Positions 48,264 through 58,472 of a DNA stretch of 64,000 nt are shown here, in pieces. The stretch lies in assembly GCF_030814475.1 (NCBI RefSeq), contig NZ_JAUSVF010000001.1:2377001-2441000 (forward strand), written 5' to 3'. The position numbers and the translations under genes were made by a program. Each line of letters begins with the position of its first letter. Within the stretch, counting starts at the first letter, position 1. Origin of the DNA: Pararhizobium capsulatum DSM 1112. Lineage in GTDB: Bacteria > Pseudomonadota > Alphaproteobacteria > Rhizobiales > Rhizobiaceae. The notes beneath the pieces were generated by a model that saw nothing but the letters and a program-made list of their open reading frames with translations, made no database searches and was not told where the DNA came from.

Positions 48264-51107
48264 ATGAACGGGGTTGGCGACGCTAGAGAGGATATGCTTT
48301 CCTTCGGCCCGTTCAATTTGAGCGTCGGCCAGCGTCTTCTCGCGAAAGACGGTGTTCCGGTCGATCTCGGTTCCCGTGCTTTGGACTTGTTGGTCGCTCT
48401 CACGCTCGCCCCCAATGTCGTCGTCAGCAAACAGGAGCTGATTTCCCGGGTCTGGCCTGACGTCATCGTTGATGAAGGCAGCCTGCGTTTTCACATGACC
48501 GGACTGAGGAAGGCGCTTGGCGATGGCCATGACGGCGCGCGTTACATAACGACCGTCGCCGGGAGAGGTTATTGTTTCGTTGCGCCCATCTCGCGCTCCA
48601 CCCACCTAAGGCAAGACCACGCCGCGTCCGATTTCCGTCACGCCCTCCTGCCGAGTCGACTTGATCGCATGGTCGGACGTGAGCAGGATGTCTTGGCTCT
48701 TTCGGAAAAACTGATGACGTCGCGGATGGTGACCATCGTCGGTGTCGGCGGTGTCGGAAAGACAACCGTCGCCACAGCCGTTGCACATCACCTTGCTCCG
48801 TCATTCAACGGCGCGGTAGTGTTTGCGGACTATGGCATGTTGAGCGATCCCGGATTGGTCCCGGCCGGAATTGCCTCGATGCTTGGCTTGTCCGTCGGCT
48901 CCAACGATGTAAGGCCAAGCTTGATTGCCTATCTCCGGGAAAAGCAAATCATGCTGGTTCTTGATACCTGCGAGCATCTGATCGATGCCATTGCCGATCT
49001 CGTGGCCACCATTATCGACGCCGCGCCAAACGTCTTCCTCTTGGCGACAAGCCGGGAAGCATTGAGAATTGAAGCGGAAAGCGTCTACAGACTCGACACA
49101 CTGGCTTGCCCGCCGGATGATCCGGAGCTTTCGACCGATGCCGTTCTGGCATTTCCAGCGACGAAACTGTTCGTGGAACGCGCTGCGGCGAGCGGAGCCA
49201 CACTTAAACTCAACGACCAAGATGCCCGCGTCGTTGCCGGCATTTGCCGAAAACTCGACGGGATGGCGCTTGCTTTAGAACTCGCTGCCCGGCGCGTCGA
49301 GAGTTATGGTCTACACCAGACCGCACGGCTGCTCGGACAGCATTTGACTCTGGGGTGGGCGGGATCGCGAACGGCACCGCCGCGACAAAAAACGCTGCAG
49401 GCCACCCTCGACTGGAGTTTTGGGCTTCTTACCGACATCGAGCGAACCGTGCTTCGACGTCTGGCGGTGTTTGTAGGCAATTTCACGCTTGATGCCGCGC
49501 TGGAAGTGCTCTCAGGTTCCGACATTGCTCCTTCGGTAGTCTTCGGTGCAATTGACAACCTCGTCGCCAAGTCCCTCCTCGCTACCCATCCCCTGGGGGC
49601 GACGATGCGCTACCGACTACTGGACACAACACGGGCATACGCTATTCAATGCCAGACGGACGAAGATCGTGCAGGTTTGAATGCGCGTCATGCGGCGTAC
49701 TATCAGCGATGGCTGGAGCAATATGGACCGGATTGGCCGACATTGTCGACGGGTCCGGAGCGACTGCCGTATTTTGTCAGCATCAACAATGTTCGAGCGG
49801 CATTGGAGTGGGCTTTTGGGGAGCAAGGCGATATCGCCGTCGGCATCAGGCTTGCTGCGGCCGCCGTTTCTGTCTTCCAGGTGATGTCGCTTTTCCCCGA
49901 ATGCCAGCGCTGGTCGCAACGCGCACTTTTGGCTCTGAATGAGGAGTTCAAGGGAAGCGCTGAAGAAATGCACCTGCAAGCGGGTCTCGGAATATCCCAA
50001 ATGTATTTGCAGGGCGGTCTCGAGGCCCCGCAGATCGCTCTCGGTCGCGGGCTTTCCATCGCTGAAGACCGGGGTAATGCGATTGATCAGTTGCGCATTC
50101 TGGGCCTGCTGCACATGTTCAACCTTCGCACGGGCGACTTTTATGCTGCCCTTGCCTATGCACGCCGCTGCTCGTCGATTGCCTCCACTCTGGACGATCC
50201 CTCGACCGTTGAGCTAGGCCACTTCTTCCTCGGAAATTCGCTGCATTTTACAGGCGATCTCGGCAATGCCCGAAGTGAACTTGAGGCCGCCGCGAGGGGC
50301 GAGCCGCAGCCACAGCGAACCCCCGCGAGCTACGTCGGCTTTGAAGGAAAGCATCTCGCTGGCGGAATTCTCGCTAGAAACCTATGGCTACAAGGCTATT
50401 CAGACCAAGCCGACATCCGGGCGCGGAAGACGATCGGCGACGCGGCGAAACTAGATCATTCGCTTACACTGTGCATCGCGCTGCTGGGGGGGATAGCCGT
50501 CTTTCTTTGGCGGGATGACGTGCGAAGTGCAGAGGAGCATATAGAGTGGTTAATCTCCCGCGCCGGGCTCAACTCTCTGTCTCCGTACGTTTCGGTTGCT
50601 CGGGGCTTTGAAGGTGAACTGGCTATCCGACGCGGAGATGTAAAGCTCGGGATCGACACCTTACGAAGATGCATCGAGAGACTTCATAATTCCACCTACG
50701 AAGTGTTCACGACGATGCTTGAACTGTCTCTCGTAAAAGGACTGGCGGTAGTCGGCGAATACGAAGAGGGCTTTTCCAGGATCAATAAGGCAATCGAACT
50801 GGTCGAGAGAAACGGAGACCTCTGCTATTGGCCGGAATTGCTTCGCATTAAAGCGACCCTGCTATTGTCGACACAATCGATTGGTGAGGCGGAAGCATGC
50901 CTGGTTTCATCAATTGAGAAAAGCACCAAAATGGGCGCACACGCTTGGGAGCTGCGGACTGCGACAGACCTCGCTGCGCTCTGGATCGCGGATGGGAGGC
51001 TACGCGATGCGCTGAAGTTGCTGCAGGCGGTCCTGGAGCCCTTTGATGAAGGCTTGGACACGGCGGATGTGATAGCTGCAAAGAGTTTGTTAGCAACAGT
51101 CTTATAA
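48264..51107 (+). CDS. STAND-type regulator: OmpR-like winged helix, NTPase, TPR array
   Basis: A 947-residue cytosolic protein. The N-terminal OmpR/PhoB-type winged helix (about 10-108) contains DLGSRALDLLVAL, VWPDVIVDEGSLRFHMTGLRKALGD and YITTVAGRGYCFVAP. The NTPase follows (about 135-420), with Walker A GVGGVGKTT (160-168), Walker B LVLDTCEH (231-238) and GxP-like LRRLAVFVG. The C-terminal half (about 500-940) is helical repeats of TPR type. Such STAND proteins bind DNA after ligand-driven oligomerisation. A frameshifted paralogue faces it at 51144-53995. I infer control of the neighbouring peroxide/epoxide genes. Confidence 0.87.
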   Translation: MNGVGDAREDMLSFGPFNLSVGQRLLAKDGVPVDLGSRALDLLVALTLAPNVVVSKQELISRVWPDVIVDEGSLRFHMTGLRKALGDGHDGARYITTVAGRGYCFVAPISRSTHLRQDHAASDFRHALLPSRLDRMVGREQDVLALSEKLMTSRMVTIVGVGGVGKTTVATAVAHHLAPSFNGAVVFADYGMLSDPGLVPAGIASMLGLSVGSNDVRPSLIAYLREKQIMLVLDTCEHLIDAIADLVATIIDAAPNVFLLATSREALRIEAESVYRLDTLACPPDDPELSTDAVLAFPATKLFVERAAASGATLKLNDQDARVVAGICRKLDGMALALELAARRVESYGLHQTARLLGQHLTLGWAGSRTAPPRQKTLQATLDWSFGLLTDIERTVLRRLAVFVGNFTLDAALEVLSGSDIAPSVVFGAIDNLVAKSLLATHPLGATMRYRLLDTTRAYAIQCQTDEDRAGLNARHAAYYQRWLEQYGPDWPTLSTGPERLPYFVSINNVRAALEWAFGEQGDIAVGIRLAAAAVSVFQVMSLFPECQRWSQRALLALNEEFKGSAEEMHLQAGLGISQMYLQGGLEAPQIALGRGLSIAEDRGNAIDQLRILGLLHMFNLRTGDFYAALAYARRCSSIASTLDDPSTVELGHFFLGNSLHFTGDLGNARSELEAAARGEPQPQRTPASYVGFEGKHLAGGILARNLWLQGYSDQADIRARKTIGDAAKLDHSLTLCIALLGGIAVFLWRDDVRSAEEHIEWLISRAGLNSLSPYVSVARGFEGELAIRRGDVKLGIDTLRRCIERLHNSTYEVFTTMLELSLVKGLAVVGEYEEGFSRINKAIELVERNGDLCYWPELLRIKATLLLSTQSIGEAEACLVSSIEKSTKMGAHAWELRTATDLAALWIADGRLRDALKLLQAVLEPFDEGLDTADVIAAKSLLATVL

Positions 51108-51143
51108 CATTCGGGCCACGCTATTCAGTCTGCGGCGGCAAAG

Positions 51144-53995
51144 CTAATCGAGTTGGATTAGTAGTTCCTGTGCTCGCATCAGGTCCATTGTGTGGGAGCC
51201 TTCAACAAAGTTGTCGAACACCGGCCGTAATATTTTGGCCGCCACGCCGATCTCACCGCGACTTGCTTCAAGCCGCGCCAAGTCGATCGCGGTACGCAGC
51301 TCCCAGGCTCTTGCGCCCTGCCGACGGCTCAAGTCAAGTGACTGGGATAGGCAATCCTTAGCCTCGTCTTCCCGCGGTTGCGGCATCTTCAAGAGGACGG
51401 CCCCCCTCACACGAAGTAGTTCCGGCAAGTACAATTCGTCGCCATTCGCCGCTACAGCGCTTATTGTCTGATCGACCAACTCCATCGCTTCGGCGAACTG
51501 CCCGATCATATTCAAGCCGTGAACAAGCGAGATGCTAAGTTCAGTAGTAAGCGTTTCGTAGCCCACAGCATGGATCGCTCGCAGGCTCGCTCGCAGGTCT
51601 TCAACGCCGGTTTGCGCCGCACCGCGTAGGATTGCCAGTTCCCCTCTGCGTGCCCGACCTGCCGCTATGAAGGGGCCCAACGAATTAGACTCGGCGTGAT
51701 AAACGATTGCCTCGATGTGTTTTTCAGCAAGGTCCCAGTTTCCAGTCCATAAATATACTGATGCTGCCCATCCCAGCACCACAGCGAGTGCGGCAGGGCG
51801 GTCGATCATCGTGGCAGTCTCGATAATATCATGGGCGCGTTGTTCGGCCTGAAGGGGATGGCCCTGTAGCCAGAGGTTTCGCGCCAACGTCACTTCACTC
51901 GGATAATGAAGCTCGTGGGATAGATATATCGTCGTGCGGCGCACCCTCGACCACAGGTCCAAGCTTGCTTCGAGTTCAACACGGGCCGACGCTAAGTCGC
52001 CCATCAGATGCAGTGACCGCCCCAGGATTGAACGGGCCTGCGCGGACGCCGCGACATCGTCAACCGTTTCGGACACGGCCCGGCAACGTTGAGCGTAGAG
52101 CAGGGCGGTCCTGAAATCGCCACTTCGAAAATAGAACGTGCGGAGCATGCCTAACAGTGCGACTTGATTGACGGCCTCATCGAGGTCTTCTGCGATTTTC
52201 AGGCTTCGGCTTAACGCCAGCAAGGCCGCTTCACTTTTTCCCTGCAAATGGGTAGCCGCAATCCCGAAGACTGCTTGAAGATGCATCTCGTGAGTACTGC
52301 CCGCGTCACGTCGTCGAGCGCCTCGATTGCTCGTTCCGACCAGTGATGACATTCAGATAGCAACGACATGGCCAAGAATGCGGGGGCCGCTGTGGCTGCG
52401 AGTATTACTCCCGCATTGAGGTCGCCAGTATCACCAAAGCACCATTCAAGAGCCGCACGAACGTTCCCAACCGCGTCGAAATGCGACGCCCTTTCCGTAC
52501 CCGATGCTAAGTCCACCCAATCGGGTGCTATCTGCTCCAGCCAGCGCCCACAATATACAACATGTCGGAGTGCTAGGTCGAAGCATTCGGCTTCGCCTAT
52601 AGGTATTTCGAGAGCGTAGGAACGCGTTGTATCCAGCAGGCGGTATCGGAGCATGGCTCCGATAGGCCGGACCGCAACCATCGATTTGGCGATCAGGCTG
52701 TCTATCGCGCCAAACACGGACTGCCGATCCAAGTCTGCGCTCGCTACGATCTCGCCCGCCGCATCGAGGGTAAAGTTCCCAACAAATATGGCCAGTCGGC
52801 GGAGGACAGTGCGCTCCAGTTGAGAGAGGAGTTCATAGCTCCAATCAAGTGTTGCCTGGAGGGTCCTTTGGCGAGGTGGTGCTGTTCGAGAACCAGGCCA
52901 CCGGAGTGACAAATGTTCGTTCAAGAGGACGGAGGTCTGGTGAAGACCGTAAGCTTCGACATGCCTCGCCGCCAACTCAATCGCCAAAGGCACGCCCTCG
53001 AGTTTCCGGCATAGGTTTCCGATCAAGGGGGCATCGGTATCCGCAATGTCCAAGTGCGCGTCGCTTGCTACCGCCCGCTCCACGAACAATCGCGTTGCCG
53101 GATATTCTTGAATGACCGCTGCGGTGACGGCAACATTCTCCGATGGATAGCCGAGGGAGTCCAACCTGTAGACGCGCTCGCCATCGGTCCTAAGAGCCTC
53201 CCGACTTGTTGCGAGGATGTGAACTTCTGAAGCGGCTTCAACCAGACCAGCCGCCACGGTAGCGACCGCGTCCAAGACATGCTCACATGTATCCAGTATC
53301 AGGAGAATTCGCTTGTCACGCAAGAACGCAACTATGCTTGAGGTGGCATCTCCCGCACCCACCGATAAGCCCAGCAGAGACGCAACGGTGGTGGCCACGA
53401 GGTTTGCATCGCCTATCATTCCAAGATCAACAAACAGCGTTGCTCCGGCGAATGTCTCGTTCAGATGGTGACCGACAGCAACTGCGACTGTCGTCTTTCC
53501 AATTCCGCCCGGACCTACGATCGTCACGAAGCGCGAGGCAACAACCTGCGCTGACAGCTTCAGAACATCATCATTCCTGCCGACCATCCTGGATAGGCGA
53601 CTTGGAAGGTTGGCGTGTTGGAAACCGGTTTGAGTGGAGGCTTTAGCCTTTAGTCTATCGCTGCGCGCCAGTGGCGCTACGAAGCAATAACCTCGCCCGG
53701 CGACGGTGGTGATGTATCTAGCACCGGCTAGCCCATCACCCAGCGCCTTTCGAAGGCTATTCATCTGAAATCGCAGACTGCCTTCTTCCACAATAACGTC
53801 GGGCCAAACCAGCGAAATCAAATCCTGCTTGCTGACAGTCTTGTTGGGCGATGCCGTGAGGACAATCAATATATCCAGTGCGCGCGCGCCCAGTTCTACC
53901 GGCGCGGAATCCTTGGTTAGCAGCCTTTGGGCAACATGCAGATTGAACGGACCAAACGATAGTTCGTCAAAGGCTGGCTCCTCAGCTATCGCCAT
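51144..53995 (-). pseudogene. STAND-type regulator paralogue, broken by a frameshift
   Basis: Two overlapping frames on the minus strand make one protein colinear with the regulator at 48264-51107. The first (53995-52211) has the winged helix (LSFGPFNLHVAQRLLTKD; VWPDVIVEEGSLRFQMNSL), Walker A GPGGIGKTTV (161-170) and Walker B ILLILDTCEH. The second (ending at 51144) has the TPR part (EMHLQAVFGIAATHLQGKSE). Homology passes from one frame to the other near 52305-52310, and restoring one lost base aligns both with the intact paralogue (ALNEEFKGSAEEM versus ALDDVDAGSTHEM). Either a recent pseudogene, a sequencing error or a programmed shift. Convergent with the paralogue, 36 bases between stops. 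Confidence 0.82.
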
Positions 53996-54063
53996 CTGAT
54001 TAACTTCCAGCCGCCAATTTTACGCAAATATAGCTGAAACCGGGCTCCTGCGCCAGATTTCGA

Positions 54064-54250
54064 AGAGACCGCAAAGCAGAGGTCCTCGCCCCATTAGCGA
54101 GGAGCGACGGGGCACCGGTGGCCATGATCGTCACCTCTGGTGGCCATAACGCGGCCGACATCGAGGGAGACCAGGTCTGCTTTCTGGCGAAACCCTTCCG
54201 GAAGGAGACCCATCCTGATGGAACTGGAAGACCGGATGTCGTCAGTCCGA
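54064..54250 (+). pseudogene. Fragment resembling the end of a response-regulator receiver domain
   Basis: In the plus frame, DGAPVAMIVTSGGHNAADIE and then CFLAKPFRKETHPDGTGR resemble the end of a CheY-like receiver domain (conserved TS and KPF). No phosphoacceptor region or start is present upstream. Low-confidence remnant. Confidence 0.35.
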
Positions 54251-54444
54251 TATCCCACGAATGCTCTGGCGGGCTGACCAGTTTTCGCAAAGACTTTGAA
54301 ATCACTGCGGTACCATCACGTCTATCGGTCATTACCCGTTTCGATGGCAGCCTGCAGCGACCCTGTCGTGCGTTCGTTTCCGTCCGGGTATGCGAAGAGC
54401 GCTCTCCTAGTTGATTGAGCGCCCTTCGTGCTTTGAAGGCTAGA

Positions 54445-55473
54445 TTAGATTCGACCTAAACGCTCATCGCGAAACGAGATGAGGCGTTGCCGAGCCTCGT
54501 CCCATAGGACCAGCTTAACGGCACGGAGGCTGTCCATTATCGTTATCCGGCCCATGTCGCTCAGTTCCGGATGATCTCTCAGAACTTCCGGCAACCTGTA
54601 GAAAGGCACTTTGCTCGACAGGTGGTGCACATGATGGATACCAATGTTTCCGGTGATCCAGCGTAGCGGCAAAGGCAAGACGTAGTGCGACGACCCATGG
54701 ATCGCGGCGTGCGCAAACTGCCATTCCGGCGGCTTCGACCAGTGCGTCTCCTCGAATTGGTGCTGGATGTAAAACAGCCAGATTCCCGCAGCGCCTGCAA
54801 GAAGCACGATCGGCAAATGAACGATCAGAAACGGAACGACGCCGAGCGACCAGATCAGCAAAACGGAGATGGTTGCCACCACAGCGTTAGTCGCCATCGT
54901 AGACACCCAGGGCAGGGACCCCGAGCGCATCATTCCAATCGGCAAGCGCTGCTTGATCAGGAATACCCACGCTGGCCCTATCCCGAACATAATCAACGGA
55001 TGCCGATACAGGCGATAGCCGAAACGGCCCCAACCTGACAGCGCCCTGTACTCCGACACGGTCAGTGTGGTGATGTCGCCCATGCCGCGCTCATCCAGGT
55101 TTCCGGCCGATGCATGGTGCTCGGCGTGCGCCCGCCTCCAATAGTCGTACGGTGTCAGCGTCAGTATCCCGATCGCGCGACCTGTCCAGTCGTCGAACCT
55201 GCGTCGGCCGAAAAACGAACCGTGGCCGCAATCGTGCTGGATCATGAAAAGGCGAAGCAGAAACCCGGCGGCAGGGATGATGAGGATCAGTCCAATCCAG
55301 TAGCCATAATGAACCGCGGCCCACGCTGATAACCAGAAGAACGCAAACGGGATGGCGCTGACTAGAAGTTCGAAAAGGCTGCGTCGGGGAGAGGGTTGAC
55401 GGTATTTCGAGAGGGTCTTCAGCCAAGCCTTTTCGGCGCTGCCAAAAGCCACCTCAGGAGCGGGTGAGTTCAT
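54445..55473 (-). CDS. Membrane fatty acid desaturase
   Basis: A 342-residue inner-membrane di-iron enzyme. Three histidine boxes are in place: HDCGH (residues about 75-79), HAEHH (about 111-115) and HHVHH (about 273-277). Hydrophobic pairs lie at about 35-70 and 170-230. It belongs to the omega-6/delta-12-like acyl-lipid desaturase group found in many rhizobia; position specificity is not predictable. It is the last gene inside the IS-bracketed segment. Membrane lipid desaturation fits the stress theme of this segment, by inference only. Confidence 0.9.
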   Translation of the reverse strand: MNSPAPEVAFGSAEKAWLKTLSKYRQPSPRRSLFELLVSAIPFAFFWLSAWAAVHYGYWIGLILIIPAAGFLLRLFMIQHDCGHGSFFGRRRFDDWTGRAIGILTLTPYDYWRRAHAEHHASAGNLDERGMGDITTLTVSEYRALSGWGRFGYRLYRHPLIMFGIGPAWVFLIKQRLPIGMMRSGSLPWVSTMATNAVVATISVLLIWSLGVVPFLIVHLPIVLLAGAAGIWLFYIQHQFEETHWSKPPEWQFAHAAIHGSSHYVLPLPLRWITGNIGIHHVHHLSSKVPFYRLPEVLRDHPELSDMGRITIMDSLRAVKLVLWDEARQRLISFRDERLGRI

Positions 55474-55673
55474 CAGTTGTCGTGTTCCTTAAATCGCTGG
55501 GAGTATATTGCGTCGCGTGTGTACACGGGGTTCATGTCCGGAGCTAGGCGAAAAGGAATTCGGATTTCAGCGCAGCCGCCCTAGCCTAGCTTGCCTAGTC
55601 CAAATATTTGAAAGCCAAGGATCGGCGGCAAAATCTTGTGCGGTCTGCTCTGTAGACATGTCCGCTTTTGGCG

Positions 55674-57250
55674 GATATCGTTGAAAAACTCGACGGATTA
55701 TCCGCTCACACGCCCTTTTCGGTCTTTTGGGCGGTGCACTATGCTGCGATCTGCCTACGCCTTAGCGCAGGGTATCGGTCGATGCCGCCCTCAAGCGGCG
55801 ATGGCACCGCATGGCGGCATCTGAGGCCTGAGTTTGGCCAGCCTCCTCAGGTTCTGTGCGGTTGCGGCAAGCAGGAATTCGTCTCTCGCACCACACGGCC
55901 CTCGAAGCCTTAAACGTGCCATCCGTAGTATGCGCTTGAGGTGAGCGAAGAGCATTTCGACCTTCTTTCGACGATGCCGTGACTGCTCATACTCCGGTGT
56001 CTTGGCAATCGCTCGGGCGACATCGCGTGCATCCTCATTGAGATCGCGCGGTACTTTGCGCATAGGCATGTTCGGGCAGCATCGAGGCTTCAGTTCACAC
56101 TGATCACAGTCCTTCTTGCTGGCACGATAAAGCCGGGTTCCCTCGGCCGTGATCCCCGATCTGGGTGGGTCGTAAGTGCGGTGGAATTGTTTCAGCTCCT
56201 TTCCGGCAGGGCAAAGGTATTGCTCCTTCTCGGCTTCCCAGGTGAAGTCGGAACGCGAGAAGGTGCCATCCGTCCGCTTCGACTTGTCGAAGACCGGAAT
56301 GTGCGGCGCGATCTCCTTCTCGTTGACCAACCAGGCGAGGTTGTCGGCAGAACCGTAGGCACTGTCGGCCGCGAGGTAATCGGGCCGCAAGCCGAAGCGG
56401 TTCTCGGTCCTGCCGAGCATTGTGCGGGATGCACCGACCTCCGCCTGGCGGATCGCCCGTGTCGCCTCCACATCCAGAATGACGCCGTGGTCTGTATCGA
56501 TCAGATAGTTGGTCGCATAGGCGAAGAAGGCGTGGCCTTTGTGGGCACCGGTCCATTGGGCGGCCGGATCAGACGAGGAGATGAACTTCGGCGTGACCGG
56601 CGAGGCAGCGCCGAAAGCAGCATCATCGAGAACAGCCAGATATTCCTGTACCGAGCGTCCCGCATCTTCTTTGGCTTCCCATTCCGATCCTGGTACCGAG
56701 CGCTGCTTGTTTGCATCCGCCGCGATCAAGCTGGCATCGACTGCAAATCCTTCCGTACCAACCAACCCTTGAGAGAGGCAGCGCTCCACTACCGTTTCGA
56801 ACATATGCCGCAGGATGTCGCTTTGCCGGAACCGGCCATGGCGGTTCTTCGAGAAGCTTGAGTGATCAGGGACCTTGCCGTCCAGACCGAGGCGGCAGAA
56901 CCAGCGATAGGCGAGATTGAGGTGGACCTCTTCGCAAAGCCGTCGCTCCGAGCGAATGCCCATGGAATAGCCGATGATCAGCATTCGCATCATAAGCTCG
57001 GGATCAATCGAGGGGCGACCCGTGGCGCTGTAGAAAGGCTTCAAGTGCGCTCGTACGCTGTCGAGTTCGAGATGGCGGTCGATCCCGCGCAGCATGTGGT
57101 CGGCAGGAACGTGATCATCAAGGCAGAAGTCGTAGAAGAGCTGCGCTGGAGCTGTCTGGCATCCCATCATCACTCAATCCCCCGCAAATCAATGCGACGA
57201 TTGAATCATGACATCCCAATGCCGACAACGGTTAGTTTTTCAACAGTATC
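55674..57250 (-). mobile_element. IS1182-family insertion sequence, copy 3 (inverted)
   Basis: 1577 bp, opposite orientation to copies 1 and 2, flanked by GGCG on both sides (55670-55673 and 57251-57254). It agrees with copy 2 at the two sites where copy 1 differs. Confidence 0.92.
55791..57170 (-). CDS. IS1182-family transposase (copy 3)
   Basis: The same intact 459-residue DDE transposase as in copies 1 and 2, read leftwards. Confidence 0.92.
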   Translation of the reverse strand: MMGCQTAPAQLFYDFCLDDHVPADHMLRGIDRHLELDSVRAHLKPFYSATGRPSIDPELMMRMLIIGYSMGIRSERRLCEEVHLNLAYRWFCRLGLDGKVPDHSSFSKNRHGRFRQSDILRHMFETVVERCLSQGLVGTEGFAVDASLIAADANKQRSVPGSEWEAKEDAGRSVQEYLAVLDDAAFGAASPVTPKFISSSDPAAQWTGAHKGHAFFAYATNYLIDTDHGVILDVEATRAIRQAEVGASRTMLGRTENRFGLRPDYLAADSAYGSADNLAWLVNEKEIAPHIPVFDKSKRTDGTFSRSDFTWEAEKEQYLCPAGKELKQFHRTYDPPRSGITAEGTRLYRASKKDCDQCELKPRCCPNMPMRKVPRDLNEDARDVARAIAKTPEYEQSRHRRKKVEMLFAHLKRILRMARLRLRGPCGARDEFLLAATAQNLRRLAKLRPQMPPCGAIAA

Positions 57251-57541
57251 GGCGCAAACCGGACATAGTTCTCCGTGTTGGGATCGTACCCACGTTTGGA
57301 GACTAGTCATGCCCGCGCGGTAACCGAGGAACTCACCCGATCGACGACCATGAAGAATGTCTTCGAAAATAGGTTTCGACTGGAGAAAATTGTCGAGCTA
57401 TGTTGGAGGTCACGGATCGGCCTTGCATTATAAACTCTAACCTATTCGCCGCCGTTAATTAACCTGTGACCGGTCGCCATGTCAGTCGCGTTGGGTCGTT
57501 GGTCATTTTGATAGCTCAGGACATTCGGGAAACTCATTCAC

Positions 57542-58378
57542 GTGGACATTCAATCACAGCCCTCGCTCATCGCGCGGATTCGATCTCATGCACCAAACAT
57601 GACCCGCGCGCTTGAAAAAGTCGCCGCATTCGTATTGGTCGATCCTCAGACGGTGATCTACAAGAGCATCACCGAACTGGCGGACGAGGCGGAATCATCG
57701 GAAGCGAGCGTGATCCGGTTCTGTCGCGAACTTGGATACCAGGGTTTCCAAAACTTCAAGCTGGCCCTCGCGCATGAGCTGGCGACCTTTCAACAGCCCG
57801 CAACGAATGCGCCTGGGGACATGGTTCAGGAACTCGTCGAGACCGCGCGAATGGCGTTGGAGGAGACGGAGCGGTTACTTGACCGGGACGTTATTGAGCG
57901 CGTGTCGGCGCTGTTGCTGGCCGCTCGACGTATCGAAATCTTCGGTGTGGCGGCCTCCGCCATCACGGCACAATATTTGGAATACAAACTCGCGCGCCTC
58001 GGCATCCAGGCGCATATTCCCCGAGACTCGCATCTCGCGACCATGGCATCTGCGACTGCTTCTCCGGACGATCTCTATATCCTCGTTTCAAGCTCTGGAT
58101 CGACGATAGACACCTTACGCGTGGCGGAAAGCGCCCATGCCCGGGGGGCAAACGTGGTTGCGATTACCAATCGAACCAAAAGTCCTCTCGCTGCAATCTG
58201 CGATTTTAAGCTCCTAGCGTCGTCGCCGGAGACACCTCTGACCGGCGGGGCCTTTCCTTCGAAAATCAGCCAGCTCCTTATCGTCGATACCTTGGCTAAC
58301 ACCATAACGAAGCTGGACCCGGCGCGCCTTGAGACGATCAAGGAAACAGCCGAAAGTGTGAGCGATCGGAACATCTGA
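57542..58378 (+). CDS. MurR/RpiR-family transcriptional regulator
   Basis: A 278-residue regulator. The N-terminal HTH_6 domain (about 10-85) contains KVAAFVLVDPQTVIYKSITE and SSEASVIRFCRELGYQGFQNFK. The C-terminal SIS domain (about 110-255) binds a sugar phosphate, with RIEIFGVAASAITAQYLEYKLARLG and LVSSSGSTIDTLRVAE. It begins with a GTG at 57542. It heads the amino-sugar cluster and probably senses N-acetylmannosamine- or glucosamine-type phosphate. Paired palindromes lie just past its stop. Confidence 0.9.
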   Translation: MDIQSQPSLIARIRSHAPNMTRALEKVAAFVLVDPQTVIYKSITELADEAESSEASVIRFCRELGYQGFQNFKLALAHELATFQQPATNAPGDMVQELVETARMALEETERLLDRDVIERVSALLLAARRIEIFGVAASAITAQYLEYKLARLGIQAHIPRDSHLATMASATASPDDLYILVSSSGSTIDTLRVAESAHARGANVVAITNRTKSPLAAICDFKLLASSPETPLTGGAFPSKISQLLIVDTLANTITKLDPARLETIKETAESVSDRNI

Positions 58379-58404
58379 AGATAATCTTTGAAGAAAATCT
58401 TCAA
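58377..58404. promoter_or_regulatory. Tandem palindromes at the start of the amino-sugar operon
   Basis: AAGATAATCTT and, 11 bases on, TTGAAG-AAAAT-CTTCAA (58388-58404): two adjacent palindromes with the shared half-site GAAGA/TCTTC. They overlap the stop of the RpiR-type gene and precede a TTGACG -35-like box at 58418. Likely operator for that regulator. Confidence 0.6.
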
Positions 58405-58472
58405 CTGAAAAAAATTATTGACGAAAAGTGCCAACGAGATTAACGTCGCGTCCATAGGGAGATGCGACGTTC

